From contig JAKCWW010006296.1 in the NCBI GenBank assembly GCA_026260175.1, positions 1-33,028 on the forward strand: 33,028 nt of DNA, read 5' to 3'. This document shows, piece after piece, positions 19,251-29,990 of the stretch; positions within the stretch are counted from its first letter, which is position 1; every line of letters begins with the position of its first letter. The position numbers were made by a program, and so were the translations under genes. Origin of the DNA: Reticulitermes lucifugus (lineage: Eukaryota > Arthropoda > Insecta > Blattodea > Rhinotermitidae). The notes beneath the pieces were generated by a model. That model was not told where the DNA came from and ran no database searches. It saw only the letters and a program-made list of their open reading frames with translations.

Positions 19251-21470
19251 GGAAGTCCAGTTGGCCAAAACAGCTCGCCCTTCCCTCATTCCACAATTTA
19301 ATCAATCCACCATTTAAAATCAACATGACATTTACATTTGCTTCCACCAGGCTCACAGGAAAGAATTGTGAAACGTAAAAATTTATAGAGAGAAATACTG
19401 AGAAGGTGACATTAAAAATATGGAAGCCACTTTTAATCATGTAAAGCTCAATGGTAACTATACGTACCACCTGCTTTAACATTGAGACTATGCGTTTTTC
19501 CCACATTGTGTATTTATGGGTTATGAATGGTTCTGTCAAAGAGCAATCATTAAACAGAATTAACCGAATCGTCATTTAATGTAGACTCTGTGTGTTTTAT
19601 ATGTGGTAAGGGCTGAATATTTAAATGTTTATACGAACTTCATGCAGCAACAGATTAAGCGACTTCACACAGCGCATAACATTTTGAAGCACAATTTAAG
19701 AACATTTTTTTATATTTTAACCATAAAACTTCAAATAATGGCACAAACATTTTTTTGGCATGTTTTTTTTACTCAGCGGATTTTTATATGACGCACATGC
19801 TTGGTCTGAAAGTGAAATCCGGCGTCATACGTTCCTGTGTTTGAATGCGGTTGTTTTGTAATAAATCTAGTGACGCTGAATCCGAAAAAAAAGTAGCTCA
19901 TTAAGTACGCTAGCTACAGAATGAACGATCGAGCTTCTATTTCCTGCAGCAACAGGGACTTAGCTGTCTCTTCGCCATCAGTTTCAAACAGACTCTGAGG
20001 TCCATCAAGCTTCCTCTTCAATGGCCACAAGGGGCTCTTTCTCTGCCAAGCAATCACTAACTTCCAGCTGTCTAGACGTGAGGTTATTCGTAGAAGTGCC
20101 AAGTGTCAAAAATTTCTACCTTATGCAGGCGCCTGTAGTTTCCTGATCGGAAGTTTCGACCTTGACAAGAAAAATATTTGACAGCATATGAAACATTAAA
20201 CTGCATACATACTGAAAGAATTTTTAAAGGGAATTTTTCGCCTACGTTTACATTTACCCATGAATTTTTCCAGTGCTCCTGAGTTGGCAATGTAAGAATT
20301 ACCGTTGGTATTTCTAAGGTAAAGATCCATGGAGCTGTGTACTGTGTTGAACTCTCCAGGAACTTCATCGTGGCGTGATGGTTCAGCTCAAGATCATACT
20401 TTTCCCTCTTAAAAGACTTACTTAAAACAAGCTGCTGGTATGATGAAGCTCCGATACCTCAGACTTAATTGGTCTTAATTGGTACCTCGCAGGTGCTAAT
20501 ATCTGAAACTTCTCATCCCTTCACACTATTATAAATAAATGAACATACAGTACAAACCAAACAGAGCGATTTAGTCAAAATTTATTGTACGTGCTTCAGA
20601 TTCGGCAACCTTCATGACAGTTTTCTTTCCCACATTTTTCTTCCAGTCTTCTGACTCCTTCAAATGCCATTTAATTGGAATTAACAAGCTTCATACCCTT
20701 TTCTGATTTCAGAAATCAGAGAGGTGTTATGAAGAATTAAGCAACTCACTGAAATTGGATGAAATTCTGATATAAAGTCAACGCCTAGACGTTTTTCGTT
20801 GCACCGCTTTGCGTTTAGGAAAGGCTGGGTTGTTGGACTAGAGTGGTGATACTCAAACTTTTGGCTAGGGACACCTTGAAGCTTTGTAGATAAGAGAGTT
20901 TAGAGGAGCACTGAATGGGGTCACTTCACGTCTGAAGTGACGTCTCTGCTACAAGGGTGAAGCCAGCACCAGAGCCCAAGGGACCACCACACACACTTCT
21001 CTCCGACAGCTGTCCGCGATTGCTAGTTCATATTTGATCACTGGAACCAAGCAAATGTTCCGCTTAAAGCAGGTGTCTCAGTCATTTGCTTTTCGTTTGG
21101 TAAATCATGTTTTACCGTACAAATAAATACAAACGTACACCATTAAAATATAGAGAGGCCACAAAATCAGGCAACCCATTTCAGAATTACAGTATAATGG
21201 TGTGGTCCAATAAATATAGCACCGGCCAAGCGCATGTTATGTTGCAGTCTTCATTGCCGTAGCTGGTACCAGCAGTGTCTGGACATTCACGGGCGAAGAT
21301 GTCTTTTTCACAGGTAAAACGCATATGTATTGTCGAATATTACCGAAGATTGGATCTTCTCTAACCCACATGACTGACATTGTAGGTAAATGTAATTCTG
21401 TGGATAAATCGACGACACGTATTATTCCCGTAATAAAACTTTTCTGTGACGGAAAAAGTGCACATCAGAA
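19251..21470. other. Unassigned 2.2-kb stretch
   Basis: The longest frame is 109 codons at 19246-19575 (-). It starts at the LINE edge and runs through AT-rich sequence without a motif. A 9-bp hairpin (GTCACTTCA/TGAAGTGAC) lies at 20920-20941. TGATACTCAAACTTTTGGCT near 20848 has the feel of a hAT-type transposon end but has no partner. Confidence 0.4.
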
Positions 21471-21835
21471 ATACCTTGTAAATTCTGAAATACAGTGCTG
21501 GAGAAGGATGGAGAAGATCAGTTGGTCGGATCGTGTGGTAAATGAAGGAGTATTACACGGAGTAGAGGAATAAGGACAGTCCTACATACAGTAAAATAAA
21601 ACGAAGGAAGATTACCTGGACTGGTCACATCTTGCGTTGGAACTGCCTTCTGAAACACATTATTGAAGGAAATACAGAAGGGACGAGAAGAGGAGGAGGA
21701 ACACGTAAACAGCTACTGGATTACCTTAGTAAAAAGAAAAGAACTTGAAAGAGGAAGCACTAGATCCCACTGTCTGGAGAACTCGCTTTGGAAAAGGCTA
21801 TGGATCTGTCGCAAGACAGACTAGGTAATGAATGA
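21471..21835 (+). mobile_element. LINE reverse-transcriptase C-terminus, second family
   Basis: Successive frames give RRMEKISWSDRVVNEGVLHG, WTGHILRWNCLLKHIIEG, RKQLLDYLSKKKR and LKEEALDPTVWRTRFGKG ending GSVARQTR-stop. This order (ISWxDRVxNEEVL, GHILRRNCLLKHVIEG, RRKQLLDDLK, FGRGYGPVVRQT) is the standard C-terminal end of another insect non-LTR element and differs from copies A-F. At least three frame changes separate the blocks. Only the segment after the polymerase core remains. The 82-codon frame at 21325-21573 overlaps its start. Confidence 0.85.
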
Positions 21836-23888
21836 AAAAAATTATTTGCCTTACCTATACAATCACCTTGCGTATCCTGTCTTTCTGCATTCTGTTCTGT
21901 ACAGGAGAAACGGATTTATATTCCCACTTTAAGCGTATAAATATCCCTATATTTTCTTATCTAACATACAGTTCACTGTAGTGTTTCATATTATCCGTTT
22001 GTGGTGGAAATGCGTGACGTCACACGTCTTTATACTATATACCATCCCGAGTCGCACAGCCATTGCTTTATGCGTTAAACCTTTACCATGCAACGTAAGA
22101 TCGGCGCCATAGCATGCCCAGTTCAGCCAGCAGGGCAAACATACGTGCAGTCGCATTTACAAGTATAGATTCTGGGCGGATAATATTTTGAAGATTGCTG
22201 TCTTCTGGGAGGCGTTACATCCCAGAAAACAGTTACTACTCATTGTTACCGACGTGAAAATTTCAAGTAACTAATATTATTTTATTTCATAGAAGGCAAG
22301 GCAGTGAAAGCCTGCGGCTATTTTAGACACGACTTCAAGTAGGTATTAACAGATACATGGGCGATTATGAAGTGTGATGTCTTCACATGTTAAGATGCTA
22401 CTGAATATTTTATGTCACGGAAGTGAAACAGTAAATGCAATTTGTCTCGAACGGCGATGCTGCCATCATTGAGAAAAACGGCATATGTCAATAGTGTGAA
22501 CCTTTGTTACATCGTCATTTAAGTAGCAGTGCTACTGTGACGTATCTAACATAGCCACTTTATTAATACAGCGCATTGAAGACGAACGATGATCCCTGAT
22601 CCGATATATGCGGTCAGAGCGCGTCAAAACTTATGGACTTTAGAGACAAATATGACGTCCGTATAGCTATAACTGTACATATAAGTCTGGCGACACTAAG
22701 AGAGGACGGAAAGATTTAAAATAAGGAGGAATTTCTGTTAAATTGTCACGCTTCGTGCTTATGTAGCGAATTTATAAACCTATCCAGGACATCTGAAGAA
22801 CCTGCATATATATAAAATTGCATTTGAAATCAGCGTCAATCATGACAAGGTGCGTTCAAAAAATGACTAAATTTTGTACGGCGGCGTCTAATATTTGTGG
22901 GTCCTCAGTGTGGAACTTGCTTCATATCACCTTTCTGGCGCCTAAAATTGTGAGGTAGCTCCTAGATTTTTGGAAATTTTGTGCACCCCTGGCGTATGTC
23001 ACAACTGAACATACTGTATTCGGATGGAACCAGTTAATCTTTGGATCTCTGAACAAAATCTTTTGAGAAGCATGATGATTGTGCAGAGAAATAAGACAGT
23101 GTAATCTAACCACTCTCGCAGTAAAACTGGCTTTCAGTTTTTAGGTAACGTAGTGTAACAGTACACAATTGTTACAATTCATAGTTTAGTTTTGCCTGAC
23201 CTAAAATTTCGTGTAAAACATTTGCTTAGTCTCGTATAACAAGCTATTCGTATAATTTGCTATTCACGCCCACTGAATTTCAGCAGGTTACACATCTCTG
23301 TGACTCACAATTTCAATTACAATTATTTCCAATTAACATTTTGGTAGCTAACGGTTCTTAAATACCAAATAAAAAGTCCGGTGCCTACTATTGCCCTTCT
23401 ATTAACGAGTCGCTCATAAATTCCCTGAACGTATTATAAATTCGTTTAAAGGACACTGCCATGCATTCACGCGCGCGGTGCCCTGAAATATCTGTGAAAT
23501 CGCCACGATGATAAAATACAGAGGAATTTTAATTGACGTGCAGAGCACTTTGCGTTCGACACAATCTGCTTCGATTTACCAATTTTTATTACAGAAATGT
23601 CCACAGTACGTACCAGTTTGAATGCTGTTCACTCGTGTAGATTTTCACTCCAGGGCTAATCAGCCGATTCAGAGCTGAGGCAGGCTTAAATGATTGAATA
23701 GGTTTAAATCGAAGAGTTATGAATGAAAATGGATTCCTGTGATTCTATTCCGCCCAATGGCATACTCAGAGAGACATGCACGTTCAGTCTGTCTTCTTCA
23801 GATACGGACGTTTACCCTCCAGACTTCAACTAAAGCAATTTATACGTCTGAGAACTTAAGCATTAAGTACTCTCTCAGTGTTTGAATG
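21836..23888. other. Unassigned 2-kb stretch
   Basis: AAGGTGCGTTCAAAAAATGA near 22848 resembles the end of some mariner elements, but I could not find transposase codons in the following 300 bp in either direction. No other family recognised. Confidence 0.35.
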
Positions 23889-24167
23889 CGCGTAAGGTAA
23901 AAACTCAATCCCCGTACAGACCCTCAGGGTTCCAGAAGGTTGAGGTTCCAAGATTTCCAGACAATCAGCACATGAAAGTGGTAAGGTTGTCAGCCCTACG
24001 CACCGGTGGCCTTTACCCCCCAGGAACTAGTCCTGGTACTCATTTTTGTTAGAGGCTGAGTCGACTCCAGGGCCACAACGCGGCCGGAAGAATTAAGTCA
24101 AAGAAAAATTCCAGTGACACCAGTGCCTCAACCAACTGCGACACCGCGTGCCCCCACACGCATAAGG
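23889..24167 (-). mobile_element. SINE family 2 with damaged head
   Basis: The minus strand begins GGTGTCGCAGTTGGTTGAGG (box A) and continues with GGCCCTGGAGTCGACTCAGC, AAAATGAGTACCAGGACTAG, TTCCTGGGGGGTAAAGGC and GCGTAGGGCTGACAACC. This parallels 24946-25207 block by block, except that the box B region is replaced by unrelated sequence, so the internal promoter is broken. Imperfect 9-bp repeats (CGCGTAAGG at 23889, CGCATAAGG at 24159) may be the target-site duplication. Confidence 0.75.
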
Positions 24168-24933
24168 ACCTAAATAAAGTGTTCATGATGAATTTACTGT
24201 AAATTTTGGCGAAATAATCACACCGTATTTCACACACATCTATCTATACTAATTGTATATAATTCGTCTGCTTTCCAGTTCAGTTGATGCAACAGTACAC
24301 ACGTTTCCTGAATCCATCAAAAGAAAGTGTTTTTCGCCGCGTGTTAAGCTGGCCTTACACAGCTTTCATTCATGACTGATATTCAGTTCAGATTAAATTC
24401 CATTAGTACTCACATTCTGTTGTCCTAGGTAGGCCGACTGATCTGCTCCTTAACCTCAAGACATGTTAAGGTTAATGACCATTCTGAATTGGCTCACTTT
24501 TCCACGTTTGGCCCTGTTCAACTGTTTTATCCTTTCACAAACCTTTCTCTGGCCTCTGCAGTTACCGTGTAATGAATTATCACTCTTCCGTGCATTAATC
24601 AGTTTTCACACCCTATAACCATAAAAATCCGGACACATATCGTTGTTCATCTTCTGTGAATTGTGTCAATGGAACAGCCATGTTGCCATGTTAAAACGTG
24701 TCACTACCGAAATGACAATGAAAACCAATTACGTTCAAATAAGGGAAGATTCACGTCGGTTCCGTACGCCATATTTTTCACTACTGCCAACGTCAATATC
24801 GAGGTAAATTAAAACTGTCCTTATCTATTTGTGTTTCTTTGTATAATTTCGAAATTATTACCAACCTGTCTCGGTCTTTCTGCAATGGGACATGCCGAAT
24901 TAACCACTTCGTGTCACTGATATTGGTCCTACT
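24168..24933. other. Unassigned sequence between two opposed SINE family 2 copies
   Basis: Nothing recognisable. A transcript across 23898-25207 could pair the flanking SINEs over roughly 200 bases. Confidence 0.4.
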
Positions 24934-25219
24934 CTAATCATAACATGTGGCGCAGTTGGTTAAGGCACTGCGCTACAAGCCGGAAGGTAGCGGGTTCGAT
25001 TCCCGATGGTGTCATTGGCCCTGGGGTCGACTCAGTCTCTAACAGAAATGAGTACCAGGAGTATTTCCTGGGGGGTAAAGGCGGCCGGTGCATAGGGCTG
25101 ACAATCTTACCACCTTCATGTGCCGATTGTCTAGAAATCTGGGAGCTTCAAACTCCTGGAACCCTAACGGCCTGTCCAGGCCTGTAATGGGATTGCTTTA
25201 CCTTTACCTAATCGTAACA
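24934..25219 (+). mobile_element. SINE family 2, intact copy with target duplication
   Basis: The element (24946-25207, about 262 bp) starts TGTGGCGCAGTTGGTTAAGG (box A) and has a consensus box B GGTTCGATTCCC near 24991. It then carries GGGGTCGACTCAGTCTC, AAATGAGTACCAGGAGTATT, CCTGGGGGGTAAAGGCGGCC and CCTGGAACCCTAACGGCCTG, and ends in TTTACCTTTAC. It is flanked by CTAATCATAACA (24934-24945) and CTAATCGTAACA (25208-25219), a 12-bp duplication with one change. Both promoter boxes look usable. The 80-codon frame beginning at 24945 is only the SINE read as protein. Confidence 0.9.
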
Positions 25220-26529
25220 CAGGCATGCTGTCCTATGCAGAAAAGACTTATTTATCTGGGTCGGCTCTGGAACCCACGCAGCCTTCTATTGAATAAGCAC
25301 AAAATGTGCACAGGATTCATAGTTTCAGGATGCAAAAGGGCCCAATCCATGACAGATGAAGTATGGGAAGTCTGTTATGATAAATGACGGACAGAGAGGA
25401 AAATGGGGAAGTGGCAAGGCAAGGATAGTAATGTACGAGGCAATTCGGAGCCTCGACCTGGCCAAAGAACAACTGCATTTCACACACAGTGTATTTTGTT
25501 ATGGATGTAAACAGCGTCTGTTCCGTCAGTAAAATATCAATTGGATTTCTCTAGTTATGGGGTGGACTGCCCTGACTTAGGCAGTGGTCTTATGAATTAT
25601 TCTCCTTGGCCCCAACAATCGAGTTAAAATGTATGAGGTTTCCACTGTCACCCCCCTACATTTCTCTATGACTCGTTTAAGTACAACTTCTCTTGAAAAC
25701 AGTACTGAAACAAGAAATTAATATGATATTTCAGTTTAAAACCCCTAAAAACGAGAGGCTGCTTGAGAGATGAAATAAATAGTTTGCGATCATATGAAAT
25801 TGATTAATCTGGCTCACGATAGAACCCAGTCAGCGGAATCTTGTCGACATGGCAATGAATCTTCACATTTCATAAAGGCCGGAATATTTCTCCAAAAACG
25901 GCATTACTCCATGGAGTTCGGACAGTATCGACCCGTGCTTTATGCCATTGTTGCCGATATGAGTAGGCCTACTATCTCATCTGGTCCTGCCACCGATAGT
26001 CAGACGTTGCTGTGTGACCAGTAGGCAGTTGCAGTGTTTCTTCGACACTGGGAAGCCTCGCAAAAAATAAGCAGACTGCATGATGTAGATCCAGACGAAG
26101 AAATAAATCCGAGCTAAATTAAGAGCAGCGTCTAGATGGAAAGTAGCATCGCAGGCACATTGTTCCATGCACGATTATTTGCTTATCCAACGTGACTTTT
26201 AATCTCATATTCATATAACTTTGTCTTCTTTAACGAAGTTGAACAAATCTGCTCGGATTTTGTGTCGTCAGAGAAAGAAGACAGCCACAGTAACGATACT
26301 GCTGTAAAGCTTGTTACTTGCATATTGGTCGACTCTATACAACAAGTCCGTTAACTTGAATAACATTATATTTGATCAGTGTAAGCTGTGGAGCTTTATC
26401 TCTTGTAAAGGGAAGGCGAAATGCTCTTTGTATAGCTCTGTGTATTAGCTGTGAACAGTGACGATTGAAGGTTTTTACGTGAAGTATAACTGACAACATT
26501 TTTACTGCATATTCGAAGAAATTTTCAGG
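25220..26529. other. Unassigned sequence
   Basis: Frames of 63-76 codons at 25794-26168 show no motif. No tRNA head or terminal repeat is seen. Confidence 0.4.
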
Positions 26530-26815
26530 TTAAAGGAAAAGTTGTCCCTGTCCATCCCATGAATGCGCATAGGAGGGGGGGGAGTAGAGGTATAGCTCCA
26601 CTTTTTTTAACCTCGGCACTAGATGGAGGTAAATGGTTAGCTTCACGCTCCGGCCGCTTTGCCCCCGTGAAAGAACCCTCATACCTACTTAACAGGGGCT
26701 GGGTCTGGACGTTTCTGAAGAAGAGCAAAATATCTTGCCTTACCGGAATTCGAAACCCGGACCGTCCAGCCCGTAGCGTAGTCGCTATTCACGTTGCTGG
26801 TATAGTGTTTTAAAC
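26530..26815 (-). mobile_element. SINE family 1, near full-length
   Basis: Plus order: GTTGTCCCTGTCCATCCCAT (3' end), a G-tract near 26574-26581, GTAGAGGTATAGCTCCACTT, CCTCGGCACTAGATGGAGG, CTCCGGCCGCTTTGCCCCC, AACAGGGGCTGGGTCTGGAC, CGGAATTCGAAACCCGGACC (box B complement), then CGTAGCGTAGTCGCTATTCA (box A complement). All diagnostic blocks are present, which makes this one of the best copies for building a consensus. Confidence 0.8.
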
Positions 26816-27069
26816 AAAGCTCTTTACTGCTAACAAGACTTACGCCTGCCGTACATAAGTTTTCATGGTCGACTTTAATTAACTTCTACCACACTATTTT
26901 AAACAAAAAGGACAAATAAGCTTCTGATGAGGATTGTACTGACGTTTCTAACATACCGTTTAAAATGAAAACATTTGGGCCGTGCTGCAAATAAAGCACC
27001 ATGGAACAGCATAGTAGGTTTTCTCTGAACCACAAACTCCGTTTCATTGCTAAGACTACATGGCGTCCG

Positions 27070-27187
27070 TGACAAATGATTGAATGAGTATGAAGCATTG
27101 GTGGAATGATACTGACAGGGGAGAACTAAAGTAGGCCTAGTCGGGGAAAAACCTGTCCCACTCCACATTGTCCATCACAAATCCCAA
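27070..27187 (-). mobile_element. SINE family 3 body, left half of an inverted pair
   Basis: Minus strand: GGGATTTGTGATGGACAATG, GAGTGGGACAGGTTTTTCCC, then TTCTCCCCTGTCAGTATCAT and TCCACCAATGCTTCATACTC. This is the body of family 3 without its tRNA head. Its 5' side abuts the plus-strand copy at 27188. Confidence 0.75.
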
Positions 27188-27325
27188 GCCAGTCCATGTG
27201 GGATTTGTGGTGTACAGAGTGGCACTGGAACAGATTTTCCTTCCAGTACTTTGATTTTCCGCTGTCAGTAATATTTCACCAACGCTCCGTACTCGTATTT
27301 TATTCGCCTACCATCTTCGCTACAT
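27188..27325 (+). mobile_element. SINE family 3 body, right half of an inverted pair
   Basis: CAGTCCATGTGGGATTTGTG is followed by GAGTGGCACTGGAACAGATT, GCTGTCAGTAATATTTCACC and AACGCTCCGTACTCGTATTT. This matches the body of the complete copy at 28409-28667 for the first part and carries the longer 3' part lost there. It is headless, like its partner. CACAAATCCC (27176-27185) and GGGATTTGTG (27200-27209) form the palindrome at the junction. Confidence 0.75.
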
Positions 27326-27589
27326 GCATTAAGTTGTTCCATATACAATACACGGCGGTAACCCAGGCTTGGTGCAATATAAGAAACTGTAACATAACAG
27401 AGATTTGTTTTTTTAAATAATACCAAGGCATTCAGACTACAGAATGAATGAATGACCAAGGCCAATTCAGCACAGGAAATCTATTGTGGCAAGTGTTGAC
27501 AGGAAGCAGACCTTTGTGAATAACCTGCACTAAAGCATGCCTAGGCATTCAATTTACATTGTTCGGTAAATACCTTAATCAAGCCAGAC

Positions 27590-27765
27590 TTGGCAGTTTC
27601 GTATAAGGGCAACGGATCGAACTCCGGCGAGGACACACGCTACCCTGAGGTTTTTCGTGGTCTTCATCAGTCCCCCGAGACAAAAGACAGTACTTCAGTT
27701 AGGCCACGGCAGCTTCCTTTCAGATTCTCTGCAATGCTTCATCACCCAGGCATCGATGCTATATG
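27590..27765 (+). mobile_element. SINE family 4, headless copy
   Basis: Box-B-like GGATCGAACTCCGGCGAGG is followed by ACGCTACCCTGAGGTTTTTC, GTGGTCTTCATCAGTCCCC, TTAGGCCACGGCAGCTTCC and ATCACCCAGGCATCGATGC. A relative lies at 2630-2755. I recall the CTGAGGTTTTTCGTGG phrase from insect SINE-like repeats. Box A is not recognisable. Confidence 0.6.
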
Positions 27766-27954
27766 GTCAGATATAGCAAACTTCGTAAAATGAACCTTAA
27801 AGAACAAAGGCAATGTACGTATAGCGTAACACTGTGGCGCGTTCGCGTAACCGTTATTGTAACAGAAACGCAACAATTCGTTCTGTGTGATGAGCTACAT
27901 GTCACTGTCAACAATATACAAATATTGTGTATTGCACGTACTTAGGTCTTCATG

Positions 27955-28112
27955 TAAAGTGCCTGATATTTTTGTCTGCTTTTAACCAAATTTGGATTTT
28001 ATCGACAGTTTTTTATAAAATCCCCAATATCAAATTTCGCACAAATCCGTGCACTGGGAGCCGCGCTGATACATGCGGACAGACGGACAGGCAGGATGAA
28101 GCTAATAGGCGC
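27955..28112 (-). repeat. Dispersed repeat, second copy in opposite orientation
   Basis: The reverse complement aligns with 13033-13170: CCTATTAGCTTCATCCTG, TGTCCGTCTGTCCGCATG, GCGCGGCTCCCAGTGC, GGATTTGTGCGAAATTTG. The plus frame over it reads SRADTCGQTDRQDEA, a phrase I associate with spurious insect proteins predicted across such repeats. Confidence 0.65.
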
Positions 28113-28395
28113 TTTTTGCGACTATGAGAACACGCCTTAAAACTGAAACTGAGTAATCCTATGTTATTTCCCTGTTACGTATATTCATGAAACCATTCAT
28201 TCGTACACTCAGCATGTTGCAGGCTGAAGTAAAAGCAACAGACTGTACCCAAACCAGAGACATAGCCACGATTCATTATAAAAGTAAGCTCAACAGCTCT
28301 CACAGGCGCCTGTACGAAGGAGTCAACACCACCAACACGCTAACAGCGCTATATTCTTACAAGAATGAGTCCCGCAACGTCGTATGATAAAGACA

Positions 28396-28680
28396 AACAT
28401 GACCGGATGGCCGTGCCATGACTCAGGCCGTTAGTCGCCGGCCTCTCACCGCGGAGTCCCAGGTTCGATCCCGGGTCAGTCCAAGTGGGATTTATGGTGG
28501 AAAGAGTGGCACTGGGATAGGTTTTTCCCTGTCAAATTTATTCCACTCGTGCTCCAATACACGGAAAAACGAAAAAAAAATAATCATCTTCATCACAGGG
28601 TTGCACAATAAGCCTCAATGCTGCGGTGCGTCCGTAGCATCTGCTGCGGGGCCCTTCGCCATAATATAACATGACCGGAT
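28396..28680 (+). mobile_element. SINE family 3, complete recent insertion with 13-bp target duplication
   Basis: AACATGACCGGAT is repeated without error at 28396-28408 and 28668-28680 and brackets a 259-bp element. The head has CCATGACTCAGGCCGTTAGT (box A region) and an excellent box B (GGTTCGATCCCGGGTC near 28463). The body has GTGGGATTTATGGTGG and GGCACTGGGATAGGTTTTTC. An A-rich stretch (AAAAACGAAAAAAAAATAA) near 28564 is followed by about 80 bp ending CGCCATAATAT. The perfect duplication and intact promoter boxes suggest this is the youngest SINE in the window. The end after the A-rich stretch differs from other family 3 copies. Confidence 0.92.
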
Positions 28681-29309
28681 TCTACTGGAGCCATTTTTAG
28701 GCATGCAATCCTCGACAACTGCTGCGCTTACTCTGATGATTTCATTTCGCCGTAAACAACATTATAAGGTGTTAAGAACTTCAATTGAATGCCGGTTCAT
28801 ATTCATGCAAGGGACAGTTAAAAGTCACTTCAACGTACGGCTATTATCTTCTGCAGTCCGTTTGGAAATTCATGCAGGCAGAATCACTCCTCTCACAAAA
28901 CAGCGTATTCTCTCTCTCCACATCTTCATTCTTGCAATAACAGAAGCGCATGCTTCAGGGTAAGCAGTTTGTGATTCTTCTCACACTTTCACTTTTCTCT
29001 TACGTGTTGAATGACAAAAACGTCATCCCCATATCAAGCACCCTCCATCTGCTGCATTCATGGCAACGACTAAGAGAAGCATGTACAAATATTACACGAG
29101 ATAAAACTGTATTCATTACCAGTGGCGCCATTTGCATTTTAAGTAACACGGAATCTCATCTGTCATTTGTCTAATTTTCGAATAAGCATAGCATTGTGAT
29201 CAAATACGTGACATAGAATGTCCAGTGGACACACGCGTTCCATCTTCCATCTGGCTTAAGTAACCAACTCAACGGACCTTCTTTGGACTTCTTTAGACTT
29301 TAGACCCTT
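28681..29309. other. Unassigned sequence
   Basis: Frames of 86 codons (28703-28963) and 74 codons (28950-29174) on the plus strand overlap by a few bases. They have no motif, signal peptide or shared codon bias that would argue for a gene. Confidence 0.4.
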
Positions 29310-29348
29310 GAAGATGGGACCGATAGGTTGTCCCGAAACGTCTGTAAA
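29310..29348 (+). ncRNA. Hammerhead-like motif, first core base changed
   Basis: UUGAAGA (29310-29316, consensus C replaced by U), U, stem II GGGAC/GUCCC (29318-29322 with 29332-29336, nine-base loop), GAAA (29337-29340), stem III A-U and C-G around GUCU, then A at 29348. Helix I partners do not match. The downstream sequence ends at the LINE tail that begins near 29400. Confidence 0.4.
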
Positions 29349-29399
29349 TATCTACCAATCTACGCCGCGTAACATCCCAGAAGAGCGAAGATCTCAGTC

Positions 29400-29620
29400 G
29401 TTCAGCTAGTCAAGAAATTCCTCGTCTTTTATGGAACCCGGCTTTTCATCCGGTCAAAAGCAACTGCCACTCAATCTATACGAAACCAGTTGAATGCAGT
29501 TCAAATTTCACGGCTTGTTTCTCAAAAATCTGTTACAATATTATCCTACCATCTTTGTTGAAGCCTCCCAAATGATTTCTTCCCATGATTTTTCGTGGTG
29601 TAAATGCTGCCCACTCCCTC
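29400..29620 (-). mobile_element. LINE 3'-end fragment, copy E
   Basis: The minus strand ends in VAVAFDRMKSRVP-stop preceded by a TGA (plus 29471-29473), aligning with [21 protein letters not shown] of copy D. The tail GAATTTCTTGACTAGCTG is shared. Sequence farther upstream on the minus strand (toward 29620) is too decayed to read the RPRRRWED block. Confidence 0.65.
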
Positions 29621-29990
29621 ATGAGTGCTAGAAACGGCTCGATGATTTAAACAACTGCGTGTGGGGCGTTTAATTCTTGACATAACGATCAATATCATCA
29701 TCATCATTTAGCAGTCAAGGAGTTAGACAAGGAGTTGGTCCATATTCGTCCATTACCCTCTTCAAATGTCGTCCTCAGTTTCTTGGAGCCATGCAGTTTG
29801 CAGGCCGATAAGACAAAGAGTAAAGTCAAATTTTAGGAATGCAAAGTGTTACTGTCATATTACATTGTTGTTTTACTTCAATGCTAGGCTAACGGCCTGT
29901 TCACTCCAATGTGATTGGCTTCCTTTTTTATGTGGCTGCTGGGTTCAGTCCTCTATTGAGGTGAATTATCTATTGCTATTCGGACAATTC
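29621..29990. other. Unassigned sequence
   Basis: An 84-codon frame at 29766-30020 (+) runs into the neighbouring element and has no motif. Confidence 0.4.

Noticed and set aside
20848..20880. hAT-type terminal repeat (also near 32704)
   Set aside because: Only a loose match to one end. No paired end, 8-bp duplication or transposase found.
20920..20941. 9-bp hairpin
   Set aside because: Short enough to occur by chance several times in a 33-kb window.
22848..23113. Second mariner element
   Set aside because: The start resembles a mariner end, but no transposase residues can be read in any frame nearby.
24945..25011. Possible tRNA gene (box A and box B near consensus)
   Set aside because: No acceptor-stem closure. 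The sequence continues into a body shared with 23898-24158 and is flanked by a target duplication, so it is a SINE head. The same reasoning applies at 7870 and 28420.
28703..29174. Two plus-strand frames of 86 and 74 codons as a gene
   Set aside because: They overlap in different frames with no shared features or motif.
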